The notes beneath the pieces were generated by a model. The model made no database searches and had not been told where the DNA came from. It saw only the letters and a program-made list of their open reading frames with translations. DNA of 64,000 bases, from positions 62,001 to 126,000 of the forward strand of contig JAEWQB010000010.1 in assembly GCA_023460395.1 (NCBI GenBank). The letters run 5' to 3'. Source of the DNA: Pseudomonadota bacterium. GTDB lineage: Bacteria; Desulfobacterota; Desulfovibrionia; Desulfovibrionales; Desulfovibrionaceae. This document shows, piece by piece, positions 25,165 through 34,408 of the stretch. Made by a program: the position numbers and the translations under genes. Every line of letters starts with the position of its first letter. The first letter of the stretch is position 1.

Positions 25165-26700
25165 TTATCGGTTTTGGGGGGTTGAAGGTTTGCGAAGTCC
25201 CGGCAGTGCGAGCAAAATACAGAGTGCCGCAAGAATGGCGGGAAGGAACGGCGCGATATAGTGGAAGGGGGTGGTGTCGGTTATCGCGGCTGCGCCGCCG
25301 GAAACCACTGCCGCACGGAATAACGGCCCGCGGATTGTAACGCTTCCATTTGGAGCAATGATGGCGGAAATGCCGGTATTAGTGCCACGCACCATATAGC
25401 GGCCTTGCTCCACAGCGCGGAGTATGGCTTGATGAAGGTGTTGTTCCGGTGCGGATGTTCTACCGAACCACGCGTCATTACTGATGTTCACGAGCAGATT
25501 TGCCCCTTCTTCCACTCGTTGCTGGGCTAATTCAGGGAAGATCGTTTCGTAGCAGATCAGCACCCCCAAGGCAAGATTGTCGCCGTAGCGGAGGGGGTGC
25601 GTGGCGCTACTGGTCTGAAAGTCTCCCGTGCCAGCGAAAAACGCTTCCAGAAAAGGCAGGTCCAGTCCCATGGGAAGGTATTCCCCGAAAGGAACAAGGT
25701 GCTCTTTGTCGTACCACCGGGTCATACGCCCGTCCGGGGTAAGCAGATAGGCGCGGTTCATGGTGTCCCACTTGCGCCCCTGAGTTCCCGGAGCATACGC
25801 GGGAGTTCCTACGAGAAGAGAGCCTCCGCTCTGCATGACCATCTGTCGTATCCGGTACAGGTATTCTATTTTTTCCTGAAGATAGAACGGCATGGCGGTT
25901 TCCGGCCAAATAATCAAGTCGGCGGGAGTTTTTGCCAGAGCGCCTTGCGTCATTTCCACATAGCGGGAGACGGTCCCGTTCTGATAGGCGGGAACCCATT
26001 TTTGTCCTTGATCCACATTCCCCTGCACCAGCGCCACCCGAACAGGAAATTCATCGGGGACGGGTGCCTGCCAAACGCTGCTGCTCCACAGGGCGCACCC
26101 CACCATAATTGCGACCGCAGTCGTCGCCGGGAGCAGGAATTGTTGTTTGCTCCTCAGAGCACACACCGTTTCTGCGAACAATGCGGCAATGGCGGCAAGA
26201 AGCCCTGCGTAGGCGTAAGGCCCCATAAGAGACAGCGGTTGCAGGAGCAGGGGCCACGGGGCAAGGGCGGAAGGCAGCGTGGCCCACGGGAATCCGCTGA
26301 AAAGAACACCACGGGCATAGGCAAGCAATGCCCACAGCGCCCCGGCGAAGCAGGCGCGCATCACAGGGGGAAGGCGGTCCCGTAGCCCCCGGACCACGGC
26401 GCAGACCAACGCGGGGTACAGACCCATGTATGCGCCAAGGAGCAACGGCGCGGGAAGGGCGAGCGTCATAGACATACCCGCTTGTTCTGTAAGCGGGACC
26501 ACGATCCAATAAAGGCACGCGGCATAGCCGGCAAGCCCGCCGAATAATCCATAGCGGAAAGCCGCGCACCAAGAATCAGCCCGCAATGCCAGCAGGTATA
26601 GGAAAAAAGGGAACCCTATAACCAGCGGGGGAATCTGGAGGAACGGATTGGCCATGCCAAGGAATAGGCAGACCGGAGCAAAAAAAAGGGCCAACGGCAT
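25165..26700 (-). CDS. lnt: Apolipoprotein N-acyltransferase
   Basis: Adds the third acyl chain to lipoproteins in the inner membrane. 511 residues: six or so N-terminal membrane helices (1-200), a periplasmic nitrilase-like domain, and a last helix near 485-500. Catalytic residues are visible as Glu in IWPETAMPF, Lys in WYDKEHLVPFGEYLP and Cys in GVLICYETIFPEL. It sits between the corC-like gene and prfB. The hairpin at 26721-26742 precedes it. Confidence 0.95.
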   Translation of the reverse strand: MPLALFFAPVCLFLGMANPFLQIPPLVIGFPFFLYLLALRADSWCAAFRYGLFGGLAGYAACLYWIVVPLTEQAGMSMTLALPAPLLLGAYMGLYPALVCAVVRGLRDRLPPVMRACFAGALWALLAYARGVLFSGFPWATLPSALAPWPLLLQPLSLMGPYAYAGLLAAIAALFAETVCALRSKQQFLLPATTAVAIMVGCALWSSSVWQAPVPDEFPVRVALVQGNVDQGQKWVPAYQNGTVSRYVEMTQGALAKTPADLIIWPETAMPFYLQEKIEYLYRIRQMVMQSGGSLLVGTPAYAPGTQGRKWDTMNRAYLLTPDGRMTRWYDKEHLVPFGEYLPMGLDLPFLEAFFAGTGDFQTSSATHPLRYGDNLALGVLICYETIFPELAQQRVEEGANLLVNISNDAWFGRTSAPEQHLHQAILRAVEQGRYMVRGTNTGISAIIAPNGSVTIRGPLFRAAVVSGGAAAITDTTPFHYIAPFLPAILAALCILLALPGLRKPSTPQNR

Positions 26701-26720
26701 GGGCGTTTCCTGAAATGCAT

Positions 26721-26742
26721 AGGCCCGTTTTGGTACGGGCCT
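26721..26742. other. Hairpin between corC-like gene and lnt
   Basis: AGGCCCGT (26721-26728) / ACGGGCCT (26735-26742) with a 6-base loop in the 50-base gap. There is no T-run on the minus strand, so read-through to lnt is likely; it may be a stability or partial-termination element. Confidence 0.4.
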
Positions 26743-26750
26743 GTCACGTC

Positions 26751-27569
26751 TTATTCCAGTCTTTCCACAAGGATGGTCTGAATCTGTTTGGCGTTGGCGT
26801 CTTTGACACTGAAGCGGTAGCCTTCAAGCACAAACGATTCTCCGGCCTGAGGCACATGGCCCGCCATTTCGCTCAAATAGCCACCTATGGTTTCCACCTG
26901 TTCGGAGGAAAGCGGGATATTGAGAACCGGCTCCAGCTCTTCCAGTAAGGCTCTGCCGGAGACGAGGTAGGCATTGTTTTCCAAAAGACGGACATCTTCT
27001 TCTTTGGGGGTGTCGTATTCGTCGTCTATGTCGCCCACAATGATTTCAAGAATGTCTTCAATCGTCACAACACCGGATGTTCCACCGTATTCATCGACAG
27101 CGATGGCGAAGTGGAGCTTGCGTGCACGAAATTCCTGTAGCAGATCGCTGACCATTTTGGTTTCCGGCACAAAAAATGGCTCACGCATGATGTCGCGTAG
27201 GGGAGTGCTGTGCAGGGCGGGATCATACAAATATTGCAACAGATCTTTGGCGTAGGCGATGCCAACGATATTATCCCTGTTGTCTTCGTAAAGCGGGACA
27301 CGCGAATGACCGGATTCCATAATCAATTCCACCACATCTTTGATGGAGGCATTGATGTCTAGACAGTGGATATCTGTGCGGGGCACCATGATTTCGTCCA
27401 CCAGCATTTCGTCCAGACTGAGCACGTTCAGCAGCATGGAGCCTTCCACGGCTTCCAATTCGCCATCTTCGCGCGCCTCAAGAATGGCCTTTTCCACACT
27501 GTCTTCGTTTTTATTGTGAAACATGTTGGTAATCAGCGACCAGAGTCGACTGTCCGAGCCTCCGTCCAA
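26751..27569 (-). CDS. CorC/HlyC-family CBS-domain protein
   Basis: 272 residues: paired CBS domains (about 50-180; VPRTDIHCLDINASIKDVVE and later EYGGTSGVVTIEDILEIIVG) and a C-terminal CorC_HlyC domain (about 195-265). There is no N-terminal DUF21 membrane domain, so it is a soluble CorC-type protein, a family linked to Mg/Co efflux or membrane stress. Start chosen at TTG 27569 because AAGGAG sits 6 bases upstream and the protein then begins LDGGSDSRLW; the reading from 27638 adds 23 residues of non-typical sequence. Upstream of lnt, a frequent arrangement. Confidence 0.88.
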   Translation of the reverse strand: MDGGSDSRLWSLITNMFHNKNEDSVEKAILEAREDGELEAVEGSMLLNVLSLDEMLVDEIMVPRTDIHCLDINASIKDVVELIMESGHSRVPLYEDNRDNIVGIAYAKDLLQYLYDPALHSTPLRDIMREPFFVPETKMVSDLLQEFRARKLHFAIAVDEYGGTSGVVTIEDILEIIVGDIDDEYDTPKEEDVRLLENNAYLVSGRALLEELEPVLNIPLSSEQVETIGGYLSEMAGHVPQAGESFVLEGYRFSVKDANAKQIQTILVERLE

Positions 27570-27850
27570 AACCGTCTCCTTGGGTAAAAGGTTGCCCGGC
27601 GAAGGAAAATGTAGAGAAAAAGAATGCCGGGAATACATGGGGCAGAATATCCATGAGCAGGACTTGAGGCAAGTGCCTGAAAGAAGAAAAAATGTTATTC
27701 AGGCTGCCAACAAAGTCCTTCCGTGTCCTTTTTTGCTTCCAGCGGGGGGGGGAGAGCCTGTCCCACTCCCTGTACGGGGGTGTGTTTTTTGCTTTCAGCA
27801 TGGTGCGGCGGGCATGATGGTTTCGTCCAAAACGAAGCATCGCGCTGAGG

Positions 27851-28966
27851 CTACTGTCCTTCTTTTTCCCGGTAAAGCTCAAGATGACGCTTAATGGCCC
27901 AGTTGCCCACATCTTCCACTTCATGATCGCGTAAATTGGGCAGCCAAGCCAGTTCGTTGAGGCTGTCTTCCCGCGTATCTGCCCGCCGGAGAAACTGGAG
28001 GCCAAGCTCCATATCCTGCGTGTCGTGATTAACTACCGGGTTTTGCACGCGGCAGAGCAACCAAAAGCGCAGGCGTTGCCCGGTTTCCGGTTCCCACAAA
28101 TCGAGGAGAAGGAACAGTTTGTCTCCCTTGGCAAAGGCTAACCCACAGGTGCGGACGTGTTGCCGTGGAATGAAGAGTTTGATGCCACCCGCTGAGACAT
28201 TGACGAGCCGCAGCTCGGCGCGTTTACCCGGGATAAGACTGAGAGAAGGAGAACCCCAATTGCGCAATGAGAGGTCTTGTGTTCCATCCGGGCGTATTTT
28301 TTCCGGCCACAGCGCAATGCCAAGAATGTACTGCTCCGGCGGAGTGACGCGGAGTGACGCGCGTTTTTGTCTTTGCTCAAGGCGTTCCGGCAGAGCCACG
28401 CCGACAAGGAGCAGAGTTTCCCCCTGTGACCGTGCGTCAATAATGTCAGACGTGAACATATAATGCGTTTGCACACGCTTATCGTTCCAGACCCGGAAAT
28501 AACAGTCCACCTTGCGCCCTTTCCAGCCTTGCCCGGTTGTACTGCCGGACGTGTCCACTTGTAACCAAATGGCATCGGAACGTATTTCACTAGGAGAACA
28601 GTATGTGATGCGCCGATTCCCCGCTTGCGTATGAAATTGCATTTCAAACTTGCTGCGTTGGTCAAGGGCGAGGTTCAGCGTGTCGCGAATCTGTTCCGGT
28701 GTGAAGGCCCAGCCGTATGGCACATAGCCCGGTGTGCGCTTTGCCCGGATGCGCATGACGATGATGGCGGCAACAAGCAGGAGCACGACTACCAGTAAGA
28801 TAAGTATGGCCTGCGTGGGAAGCTGATTCCTGTCGGAAAGCGTGGCGAAGCTGCGGCTTATTTCCGCAAAGTAGTCAGCGGTCTGATCCACGGATTGAGC
28901 CAGAAAGAGGGTCTGCACCGTATACTGCCCTTGCGTTATATGTTGCGCCTCAGGAAAAAAGTGCAT
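27851..28966 (-). CDS. PilZ-domain c-di-GMP-binding membrane protein
   Basis: 371 residues. One membrane helix (about 53-73, ILILLVVVLLLVAAIIVMRI) follows a short N-terminal segment. The remainder has a YcgR-N-like part (about 90-190) and a PilZ domain (about 205-315) with the RxxxR-type motif KRASLR and the NVSAGGIKLFIP segment matching D/NxSxxG. It is probably a c-di-GMP effector on the inner membrane, perhaps a flagellar brake like YcgR. It stands alone; bases 27570-27850 upstream of the corC-like gene hold nothing convincing. Confidence 0.85.
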   Translation of the reverse strand: MHFFPEAQHITQGQYTVQTLFLAQSVDQTADYFAEISRSFATLSDRNQLPTQAILILLVVVLLLVAAIIVMRIRAKRTPGYVPYGWAFTPEQIRDTLNLALDQRSKFEMQFHTQAGNRRITYCSPSEIRSDAIWLQVDTSGSTTGQGWKGRKVDCYFRVWNDKRVQTHYMFTSDIIDARSQGETLLLVGVALPERLEQRQKRASLRVTPPEQYILGIALWPEKIRPDGTQDLSLRNWGSPSLSLIPGKRAELRLVNVSAGGIKLFIPRQHVRTCGLAFAKGDKLFLLLDLWEPETGQRLRFWLLCRVQNPVVNHDTQDMELGLQFLRRADTREDSLNELAWLPNLRDHEVEDVGNWAIKRHLELYREKEGQ

Positions 28967-29054
28967 GGGTATTCATGTGATACCCAACGTGATGCAACCT
29001 CTATACCGTAATCGGCCGCAGTAGGCAAAGTGGCTATCCACAGGAAGAGCGGGA

Positions 29055-30968
29055 TTATTGCTCCGAGGGAGAACCTTCACGAGAATTGGCTGTGCGTTCC
29101 AGTTTTTTTAAATGAATTTCAAGGCAGGCGATAGCTGCGGGGGTAATTCCTGAAATTCTGGAGGCTTGCCCAAGGGTGCGAGGCTGAATAGCGCTGAGTT
29201 TTTCCACAGCCTCGCGGGTAAGTCCGGCTACGAGGGCATACTCCATGTTCTGCGGGAGCACGGTAGATTCCGACCGCGCGAACCGCTCTACCAGTTCTGT
29301 CTGGCGGCGCAGGTAGCCTGCGTATTTGGTAACGGTTTCCGCTTCGCGCAACGCGTCTTCAGGGAATGCGGCGAGTTCGGGCCAGAAAGGGGTGAGGTCG
29401 CGTATGCAAAGGGCCGGTCTGCGTAGCAGGTCGCCCAAGGAGAGCGCTTTGACGGGAATGGCCTCGCCTATGGATTCCAGCAGCCCCCGCGTGGTCGCAT
29501 CCGGCCGGACGCGCCGTGCTTCCAACTGCTCGAGTAGCGTATCCAGCGCGGTGTGCTTGGTCTGGTATTGCTGCCACTGTTCATCCCGGACGAGTCCCAG
29601 TTCCCGGCCCAGAGGGGTGAGGCGGCGATCCGCGTTACTTTCCCGCAGGAGCAGTCGGTGTTCTGCGCGGGAGGTGAACATGCGGTATGGTTCAGTGGTG
29701 CCTTTCGTTACCAGATCGTCCACTAAAACAGCCATGTAGGCCTGATCGCGTCCCGGAAGAAAGGGGGGGTGTCCGGTAAGGGCGCAGAACGCGTTAAAGG
29801 CGGCCCAAAGACCCTGTGCCGCGGCTTCCTCATACCCGGAAGTACCGTTCACCTGTCCCGCCATGTAGAGGCCGGGTAAACATTTGGTTTCCAGTGTGGG
29901 GTGCAGTTGGGTGGGGTTGGCGTAGTCATATTCTATCGCATAACCGGGACGGACAATTTGCGCCCGTTCAAGACCGGGAATAGTTGCGATCATGGCCTTT
30001 TGCACGTCAAGGGGAAGGCTGGTGGGGATGCCGTTGGGGTAGCATTCCGCGCTGTTTGCGCCTTCCGGTTCAATAAAAATTTGGTGGCGGAGTTTTTCAG
30101 GGAAGCGTGCCACTTTGTCTTCAATGGAGGGGCAATAGCGCGCCCCCGTGCCTTCTATGACACCGGTGAACATGGGCGAGCGATCAAACCCGGAGCGGAT
30201 GGCTGCGTGAGTCGCTTCGTTGGTCCATGTGACGTGGCAGGGTAATTGGGGCAGTTTTGTTTCCGTGGAGCGGACGCTGAATAACGGGGGAGGAGTGTCT
30301 CCCCGTTGTTCTTCCATGATGGAAAAATCAATGGTGTCTTTAAGAAGGCGGGGCGTGGTCCCGGTTTTGAGTCGTCCGAGCGTTAGTCCCACCGCCTCCA
30401 GCGAGGCGGAAAGATGCTGGGCAGCGGGATCGCCCAATCTGCCGCCGGGGAAATTGGTCAGTCCCACATGAATGAGGCCACGCATGGATGTGCCCGCCGT
30501 GATAATGACAGTACGCGCCCGGAGCGTTTGCTGAAGGCGTGTGCACACCCCGGCGCATCGCCCGTTTTCCACTAGGAGCGATTCCGCCGTGTCCTGCCAG
30601 ACCCACAGGTTCGGTTGAGCGAAGATATCACGCTTAACCGTCCGCATGTACGCGTCTCGGTCAATCTGAGCGCGGGTGGCGTGCACTGCGGGGCCTTTGC
30701 TTGTGTTCAGCGTGCGGAACTGGATACCGCCTTGATCAGCCCATACCCCCATCATGCCGCCCAGAGCGTCTATTTCCCGTACCATGTGCCCTTTCGCCAG
30801 CCCGCCGATAGCCGGGTTGCAGGAAAGCGCGCCAATATGGTCCACGTTTACCGTCAGAAGCAGGGTGGCAAGCCCAAGTCCAGAAGCGGCCATGGCGGCC
30901 TCGCATCCGGCATGGCCTGCGCCGACAACAAGCACATCAAATGTATCGGGGGGCGGAGATTTCAGCAT
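29055..30968 (-). CDS. mnmG: tRNA uridine 5-carboxymethylaminomethyl modification enzyme
   Basis: FAD enzyme that with MnmE modifies U34 of several tRNAs. 637 residues, standard length. N-terminus DVLVVGAGHAGCEAAMAASG is the FAD-binding Rossmann motif; other family motifs are ALSCNPAIGGLAKGHMVREI, DALGGMMG and NGTSGYEEAAAQGLWAAFNA. mnmE is not in the window. The C-terminal helical domain (about 550-637) is intact. Confidence 0.97.
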   Translation of the reverse strand: MLKSPPPDTFDVLVVGAGHAGCEAAMAASGLGLATLLLTVNVDHIGALSCNPAIGGLAKGHMVREIDALGGMMGVWADQGGIQFRTLNTSKGPAVHATRAQIDRDAYMRTVKRDIFAQPNLWVWQDTAESLLVENGRCAGVCTRLQQTLRARTVIITAGTSMRGLIHVGLTNFPGGRLGDPAAQHLSASLEAVGLTLGRLKTGTTPRLLKDTIDFSIMEEQRGDTPPPLFSVRSTETKLPQLPCHVTWTNEATHAAIRSGFDRSPMFTGVIEGTGARYCPSIEDKVARFPEKLRHQIFIEPEGANSAECYPNGIPTSLPLDVQKAMIATIPGLERAQIVRPGYAIEYDYANPTQLHPTLETKCLPGLYMAGQVNGTSGYEEAAAQGLWAAFNAFCALTGHPPFLPGRDQAYMAVLVDDLVTKGTTEPYRMFTSRAEHRLLLRESNADRRLTPLGRELGLVRDEQWQQYQTKHTALDTLLEQLEARRVRPDATTRGLLESIGEAIPVKALSLGDLLRRPALCIRDLTPFWPELAAFPEDALREAETVTKYAGYLRRQTELVERFARSESTVLPQNMEYALVAGLTREAVEKLSAIQPRTLGQASRISGITPAAIACLEIHLKKLERTANSREGSPSEQ

Positions 30969-30981
30969 GGTTGTGCATACT

Positions 30982-31002
30982 CCCGGCGGCAGTGCCGCCG
31001 GG
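30982..31002. terminator. Hairpin between M20 peptidase gene and mnmG
   Basis: Perfect 9-bp stem CCCGGCGGC / GCCGCCGGG with a 3-base loop, in the 59-base gap. There is no T-run after it, so termination is probably partial. Confidence 0.5.
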
Positions 31003-31027
31003 ATGGGAAAGACTGTGAAACTGCTGC

Positions 31028-32251
31028 TTACTCTGCAAGCAGCAGACGGGTCATAATTTTCGCATCGGCAATGGCGGTGGAAACGGAGCCTTTTTCATCC
31101 GGCTGGTGTGCATAGCCGCCCAGCGTGCTCCAACAAGCCACAGCGAGGTCGTGTACGCGCATGTGCGCGGCAACAGTGCCGCCGCCTATACCCATGGGAC
31201 GGGCATCCAGCCCTCGAATTTCTTTGATGGCAGCGGCAAGCCGTGTCACCACTTCGCTTTCCGCGGGAGTGGAGGCAACCGAAGGGTTCGCCTGCACGTC
31301 TTCCATTTGTACCGCGACGCCATATTCCGCTTCCACCACATCGGCGCGGCGACGTATGGCAGCGCGAACGTCCGCCAGATCATAGCCGGGGAGCACGCGG
31401 CAATCGATATAAAAAACGTCCAGTCCCGGAACGGTATTTACGTTTTCCACGTTTAGCTCCTTTTTGGTGGGAGAAAATGTGGAGATAGGCGGCTCAAAAA
31501 GGGGATCGTTCCGGTCAAACTCACCATGCAGACTGCGCACGGAAAGAATGAGCGCGGCGGCGGCTTCCAGCGAGTTGATGCCCTGTGCCGGGCGAGATGC
31601 GTGGCATTGCTTGCCGCAGACTGTGACCTTGAGCCACAGAATGGATTTTTCCGCGACTTCGATCATGGTGCCGTCGGCGTTGCCTACATCGGGTACCAAT
31701 ATGAGGTCATCCTTGCGGAACAGGTCCGGTTTGGCCTGCATAAGGTAATCTACCCCGAATTTACTGCCGGTTTCTTCATCCGCCACAAGGATGATGCCCA
31801 GTGTCAGGTCGGGCTGGATTGCGCATTCCACAAAGGCTTTGCCTGTGAGTAGAGCGGAAACAATGCCTTGCTGGTTGTCTTCCACGCCGCGTCCGCAGAG
31901 TGTGTCGCCCTCTACGCGCACTGTCCACGGATTCCCGGACCATAGGGCCGGGTCACCAGTGGGCACAACGTCCGTGTGTGCGAGAATCCAGAGAGTTCTG
32001 GGTGATTTTCCGGGAATCCGGGCGATGAGCGTGGGGCGGTACCCGCACGAAACACGCGGATCGGGTGCCCGAATCTCTTCCACATCGGTAATGCCATTGG
32101 CCTGTAGCCAGCCGCGCAGATAGTCAGCTTTGGCTTTTTCCCCTTCCCCACCACTGGAGGGGCACAGGGCCGGACGCGCGCTCATTTCGGTTTGCAGGGT
32201 GATAACTTCGTCCCGCTGACGGTCCAAAAAGGTAAACAGTGCTTCCCGCAT
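31028..32251 (-). CDS. M20-family zinc metallopeptidase
   Basis: Peptidase or deacylase of the ArgE/DapE/CPG2 superfamily, 407 residues. Metal ligands are visible in LAHTDVVPTGD, GRGVEDNQQG (bridging Asp), DEETGSKFG (catalytic Glu-Glu) and a distant His near GGGTVAAHMR. The dimerisation lid (about 185-300) has CHASRPAQGINSLEAAAAL. Start ATG 32251 (MREALFTFLDRQ) is chosen over upstream readings that run into a terminator. It could be a succinyl-DAP desuccinylase, but a YgeY-type peptidase fits as well. Confidence 0.85.
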   Translation of the reverse strand: MREALFTFLDRQRDEVITLQTEMSARPALCPSSGGEGEKAKADYLRGWLQANGITDVEEIRAPDPRVSCGYRPTLIARIPGKSPRTLWILAHTDVVPTGDPALWSGNPWTVRVEGDTLCGRGVEDNQQGIVSALLTGKAFVECAIQPDLTLGIILVADEETGSKFGVDYLMQAKPDLFRKDDLILVPDVGNADGTMIEVAEKSILWLKVTVCGKQCHASRPAQGINSLEAAAALILSVRSLHGEFDRNDPLFEPPISTFSPTKKELNVENVNTVPGLDVFYIDCRVLPGYDLADVRAAIRRRADVVEAEYGVAVQMEDVQANPSVASTPAESEVVTRLAAAIKEIRGLDARPMGIGGGTVAAHMRVHDLAVACWSTLGGYAHQPDEKGSVSTAIADAKIMTRLLLAE

Positions 32252-32328
32252 ACGAATGCTCCAAAAGTTGGACGGATTGCGTGAACGTCGCCGGAAGTGA
32301 GTGCGGTTTCCGGCAGGCGCGATAAACA

Positions 32329-32366
32329 AAAAACGGGAAGGCACCTATGGCGGCCTTCCCGTTTTT
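32329..32366. terminator. Terminator of the PxxKW gene
   Basis: 14-bp perfect stem (32329-32342 / 32353-32366, AAAAACGGGAAGGC / GCCTTCCCGTTTTT). On the minus strand it ends in TTTTTTGTTT. It closes the transcript of the cysteine-rich protein before the M20 gene. Confidence 0.85.
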
Positions 32367-32385
32367 CAAGCGGAATACGCGAATA

Positions 32386-32655
32386 TTAACGACGAGCGGC
32401 GCGCTTGGATGCCTTGAGGGGGTTGACCTTTACCTTGCCGCCCTTATCCACGGTCACCTTGACGTGGGTGGCAAAGTTGCAACCGCCCAACGCCCACTTG
32501 GTGGTAGGCTGGGCATAGCTGCCACAGAAATTTTCGCCTTCAAATTCCTTCATGCGGTCGCAGCCCTCACACTTATCGATCACGGGCTGGCATACCACGC
32601 CGTTGAAGACAACGCCTTCGTTGGTTTTGATAGCACCTTCAAACATGGCACACAT
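32386..32655 (-). CDS. PxxKW-family cysteine-rich protein
   Basis: 89 residues with six or so cysteines and the family's namesake PTTKW (residues 50-54). Cysteine spacing includes VCQPVIDKCEGC, FCGSY and GGCNF; the C-terminus is very basic (NPLKASKRAARR). It looks like a small metal- or cluster-binding protein. The family is known mainly from sulfate-reducing deltaproteobacteria and has no assigned function. The ribosome site TAGGAGG lies 8 bases before the ATG. A short CGCGCG-GGCTG-CGCGCG stem is in the leader at about 32675-32691. Confidence 0.85.
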   Translation of the reverse strand: MCAMFEGAIKTNEGVVFNGVVCQPVIDKCEGCDRMKEFEGENFCGSYAQPTTKWALGGCNFATHVKVTVDKGGKVKVNPLKASKRAARR

Positions 32656-32717
32656 TGCTGTATCCTCCTAAAACGCGCGGGCTGCGCGCGAGAAATGTTT
32701 CCTGAAAGGAGGGTTCA

Positions 32718-32743
32718 ATTATACAAAATTTGGTGAAAGTCAA
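32718..32743 (-). promoter_or_regulatory. Promoter-like element of the PxxKW gene
   Basis: Minus strand: TTGACT (32738-32743) and a perfect TATAAT (32718-32723) with a 14-base spacer, shorter than the usual 16-18. The TATAAT is a good -10; the -35 may be an unrelated match. The rest of 32744-32970 shows no gene or repeat. Confidence 0.4.
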
Positions 32744-32970
32744 TACAAAACTCGTTGGCTGGCAAGAATCTTTGCGCTGCCATTCCAGTCGACCGGGAGC
32801 AATACGAAGAAAGATACCCCGTTGGGCAATTCTCGTATCCTTTTCTATGATCTATCCAGACGCTCATGCGCGGGCAAATTGTCGTTTGCCTATGCCGCAT
32901 CGTTTTGTCAACAGCAGAGCGGTATTCCGGTGTGGAGCGGTCGGTTTATGAGCCAGCACCGGGCGTCGCG

Positions 32971-34293
32971 CTAAACGGCGCGGGCCAGCACCCATTTTCG
33001 CAGGTTCCGGGCCTCGGCGAGTAGCGCAGGGTAGTCCAGCTTATGGTACCGCCCGTCCTCATAAAGAATTTCTCCTCCCACCATGGTCAGGCGCACCTCA
33101 CTGCCGTTGGCTGCATACACGGCGTGCGATACCGGATTGTATACAGGTTGCAGATTGGGAGAGCGTAAATCTAGCGCGATAAGATCTGCTTTCATGCCGG
33201 GCGCAAGGTGGCCCACATCGTCCCGATGCAGGGCAAACGCGCCCCCCCGCGTGGCCATGTCCAGAACGGTCTGCGCGGAAGCGCAGGTCGGGTCCGTGTG
33301 GGCCACTTTGTGCAGCAGGGCACAGACCGTCATTTCCCGGAATAGGTTGAGCGCGTTGTTGGAGGCCGCGCCGTCCGTTCCTAAGGCGAGTTTGGCGCCT
33401 TTGGCGAGGAGGGCGGGAACGGGGGCAATGCCGGATGCCAGCTTCATATTGCTTTGCGGGTTGTGGATAATGGTCGCGCCGCAGCCGCTGAGGATATCAA
33501 TTTCTTCGTCCGTCAGGTCTACGCAGTGTGCAAGGTTGGTGCGCGACGACAGCAACCCCAGATCATATAGATAAGGGACGGGGCGCTTGCCGAATTGAGC
33601 GAGGCAACTGGCGGTTTCTTCCGTTGTTTCCGCCAGATGGATGTTCAAAGGAATGTCCAGAGTTTCTGCCAGTTCCCGACAGCGGATGAGAATTTCCGGC
33701 GTGGAGGTGTACACCGCGTGGGGCATAATGGCGGTGCTGATGCGCGGGTGAGATTTCCAGCGATCATGCAGGTCGCGGGCAAGAGCTAACCCGGCCTCCG
33801 TATCCGCATAGGCCGGGGAAGGAAACTGGAAAATGGCCTCTCCCCCTTGAGCGCGCAAGCCTGCGGAGTCCACAGCGCGCAGAGCGGCGTCTTCCAGCAA
33901 ATACATATCAACAAATCCCGTGGAGCCGAACCGGGTCATCTCCGCGCAGGCCAGCAGTGTGCCCATTTCCACAATTTCCGGGGTGAGGTGTTTTTCTGTT
34001 GGAAAAATGTGTTGAGTGAGCCATTCCATAAGGGGCATGTCATCCGCCAACCCCCGCAATAGTGTCATCGCCGCGTGGGTGTGCCCGTTAATAAGGCCGG
34101 GCATGACCAGCGATGCGCCCATGTCCAGCGTGCGCGGGGCGGTCCAGTGTTCTTGCAGAGAACTCCACGGTCCCACTGCGGAAATGCTGTCGCCGGTAAT
34201 TGCCAGGCCGCCGTGTTCGATGACAGTGCGCGTGGAATCTTGTGTAAGGATGTATTCGGCCTGTATAAGAAGGTCACAGGAAGATGCGGGCAT
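32971..34293 (-). CDS. mtaD: 5-methylthioadenosine/S-adenosylhomocysteine deaminase-type amidohydrolase
   Basis: Metal-dependent deaminase of the cytosine/adenosine deaminase family, 440 residues. Metal ligands appear in GLINGHTHAAMTLLRGLADD, NIHLAETTEE, LAHCVDLTDEE and LGTDGAASNN. The family's usual substrates are 5-methylthioadenosine and S-adenosylhomocysteine; the sequence could also be a related nucleoside or guanine-type deaminase. It is divergently oriented from the esterase gene. Confidence 0.85.
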   Translation of the reverse strand: MPASSCDLLIQAEYILTQDSTRTVIEHGGLAITGDSISAVGPWSSLQEHWTAPRTLDMGASLVMPGLINGHTHAAMTLLRGLADDMPLMEWLTQHIFPTEKHLTPEIVEMGTLLACAEMTRFGSTGFVDMYLLEDAALRAVDSAGLRAQGGEAIFQFPSPAYADTEAGLALARDLHDRWKSHPRISTAIMPHAVYTSTPEILIRCRELAETLDIPLNIHLAETTEETASCLAQFGKRPVPYLYDLGLLSSRTNLAHCVDLTDEEIDILSGCGATIIHNPQSNMKLASGIAPVPALLAKGAKLALGTDGAASNNALNLFREMTVCALLHKVAHTDPTCASAQTVLDMATRGGAFALHRDDVGHLAPGMKADLIALDLRSPNLQPVYNPVSHAVYAANGSEVRLTMVGGEILYEDGRYHKLDYPALLAEARNLRKWVLARAV

Positions 34294-34408
34294 GACTGCT
34301 CCTGAAAAACGATAAAAATGCCGGGGAGTACCCGGAGGGATGGAACAATAGGATAGGAACTGGTGCTAATGCAAGCGCTGTGCGCTGCGTGGGCTAAAAG
34401 GAGAGGAC

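Noticed and set aside
28341..28362. Direct repeat GGAGTGACGC in the PilZ gene
   Set aside because: It lies inside coding sequence around the RxxxR motif and is explained by the codons used.
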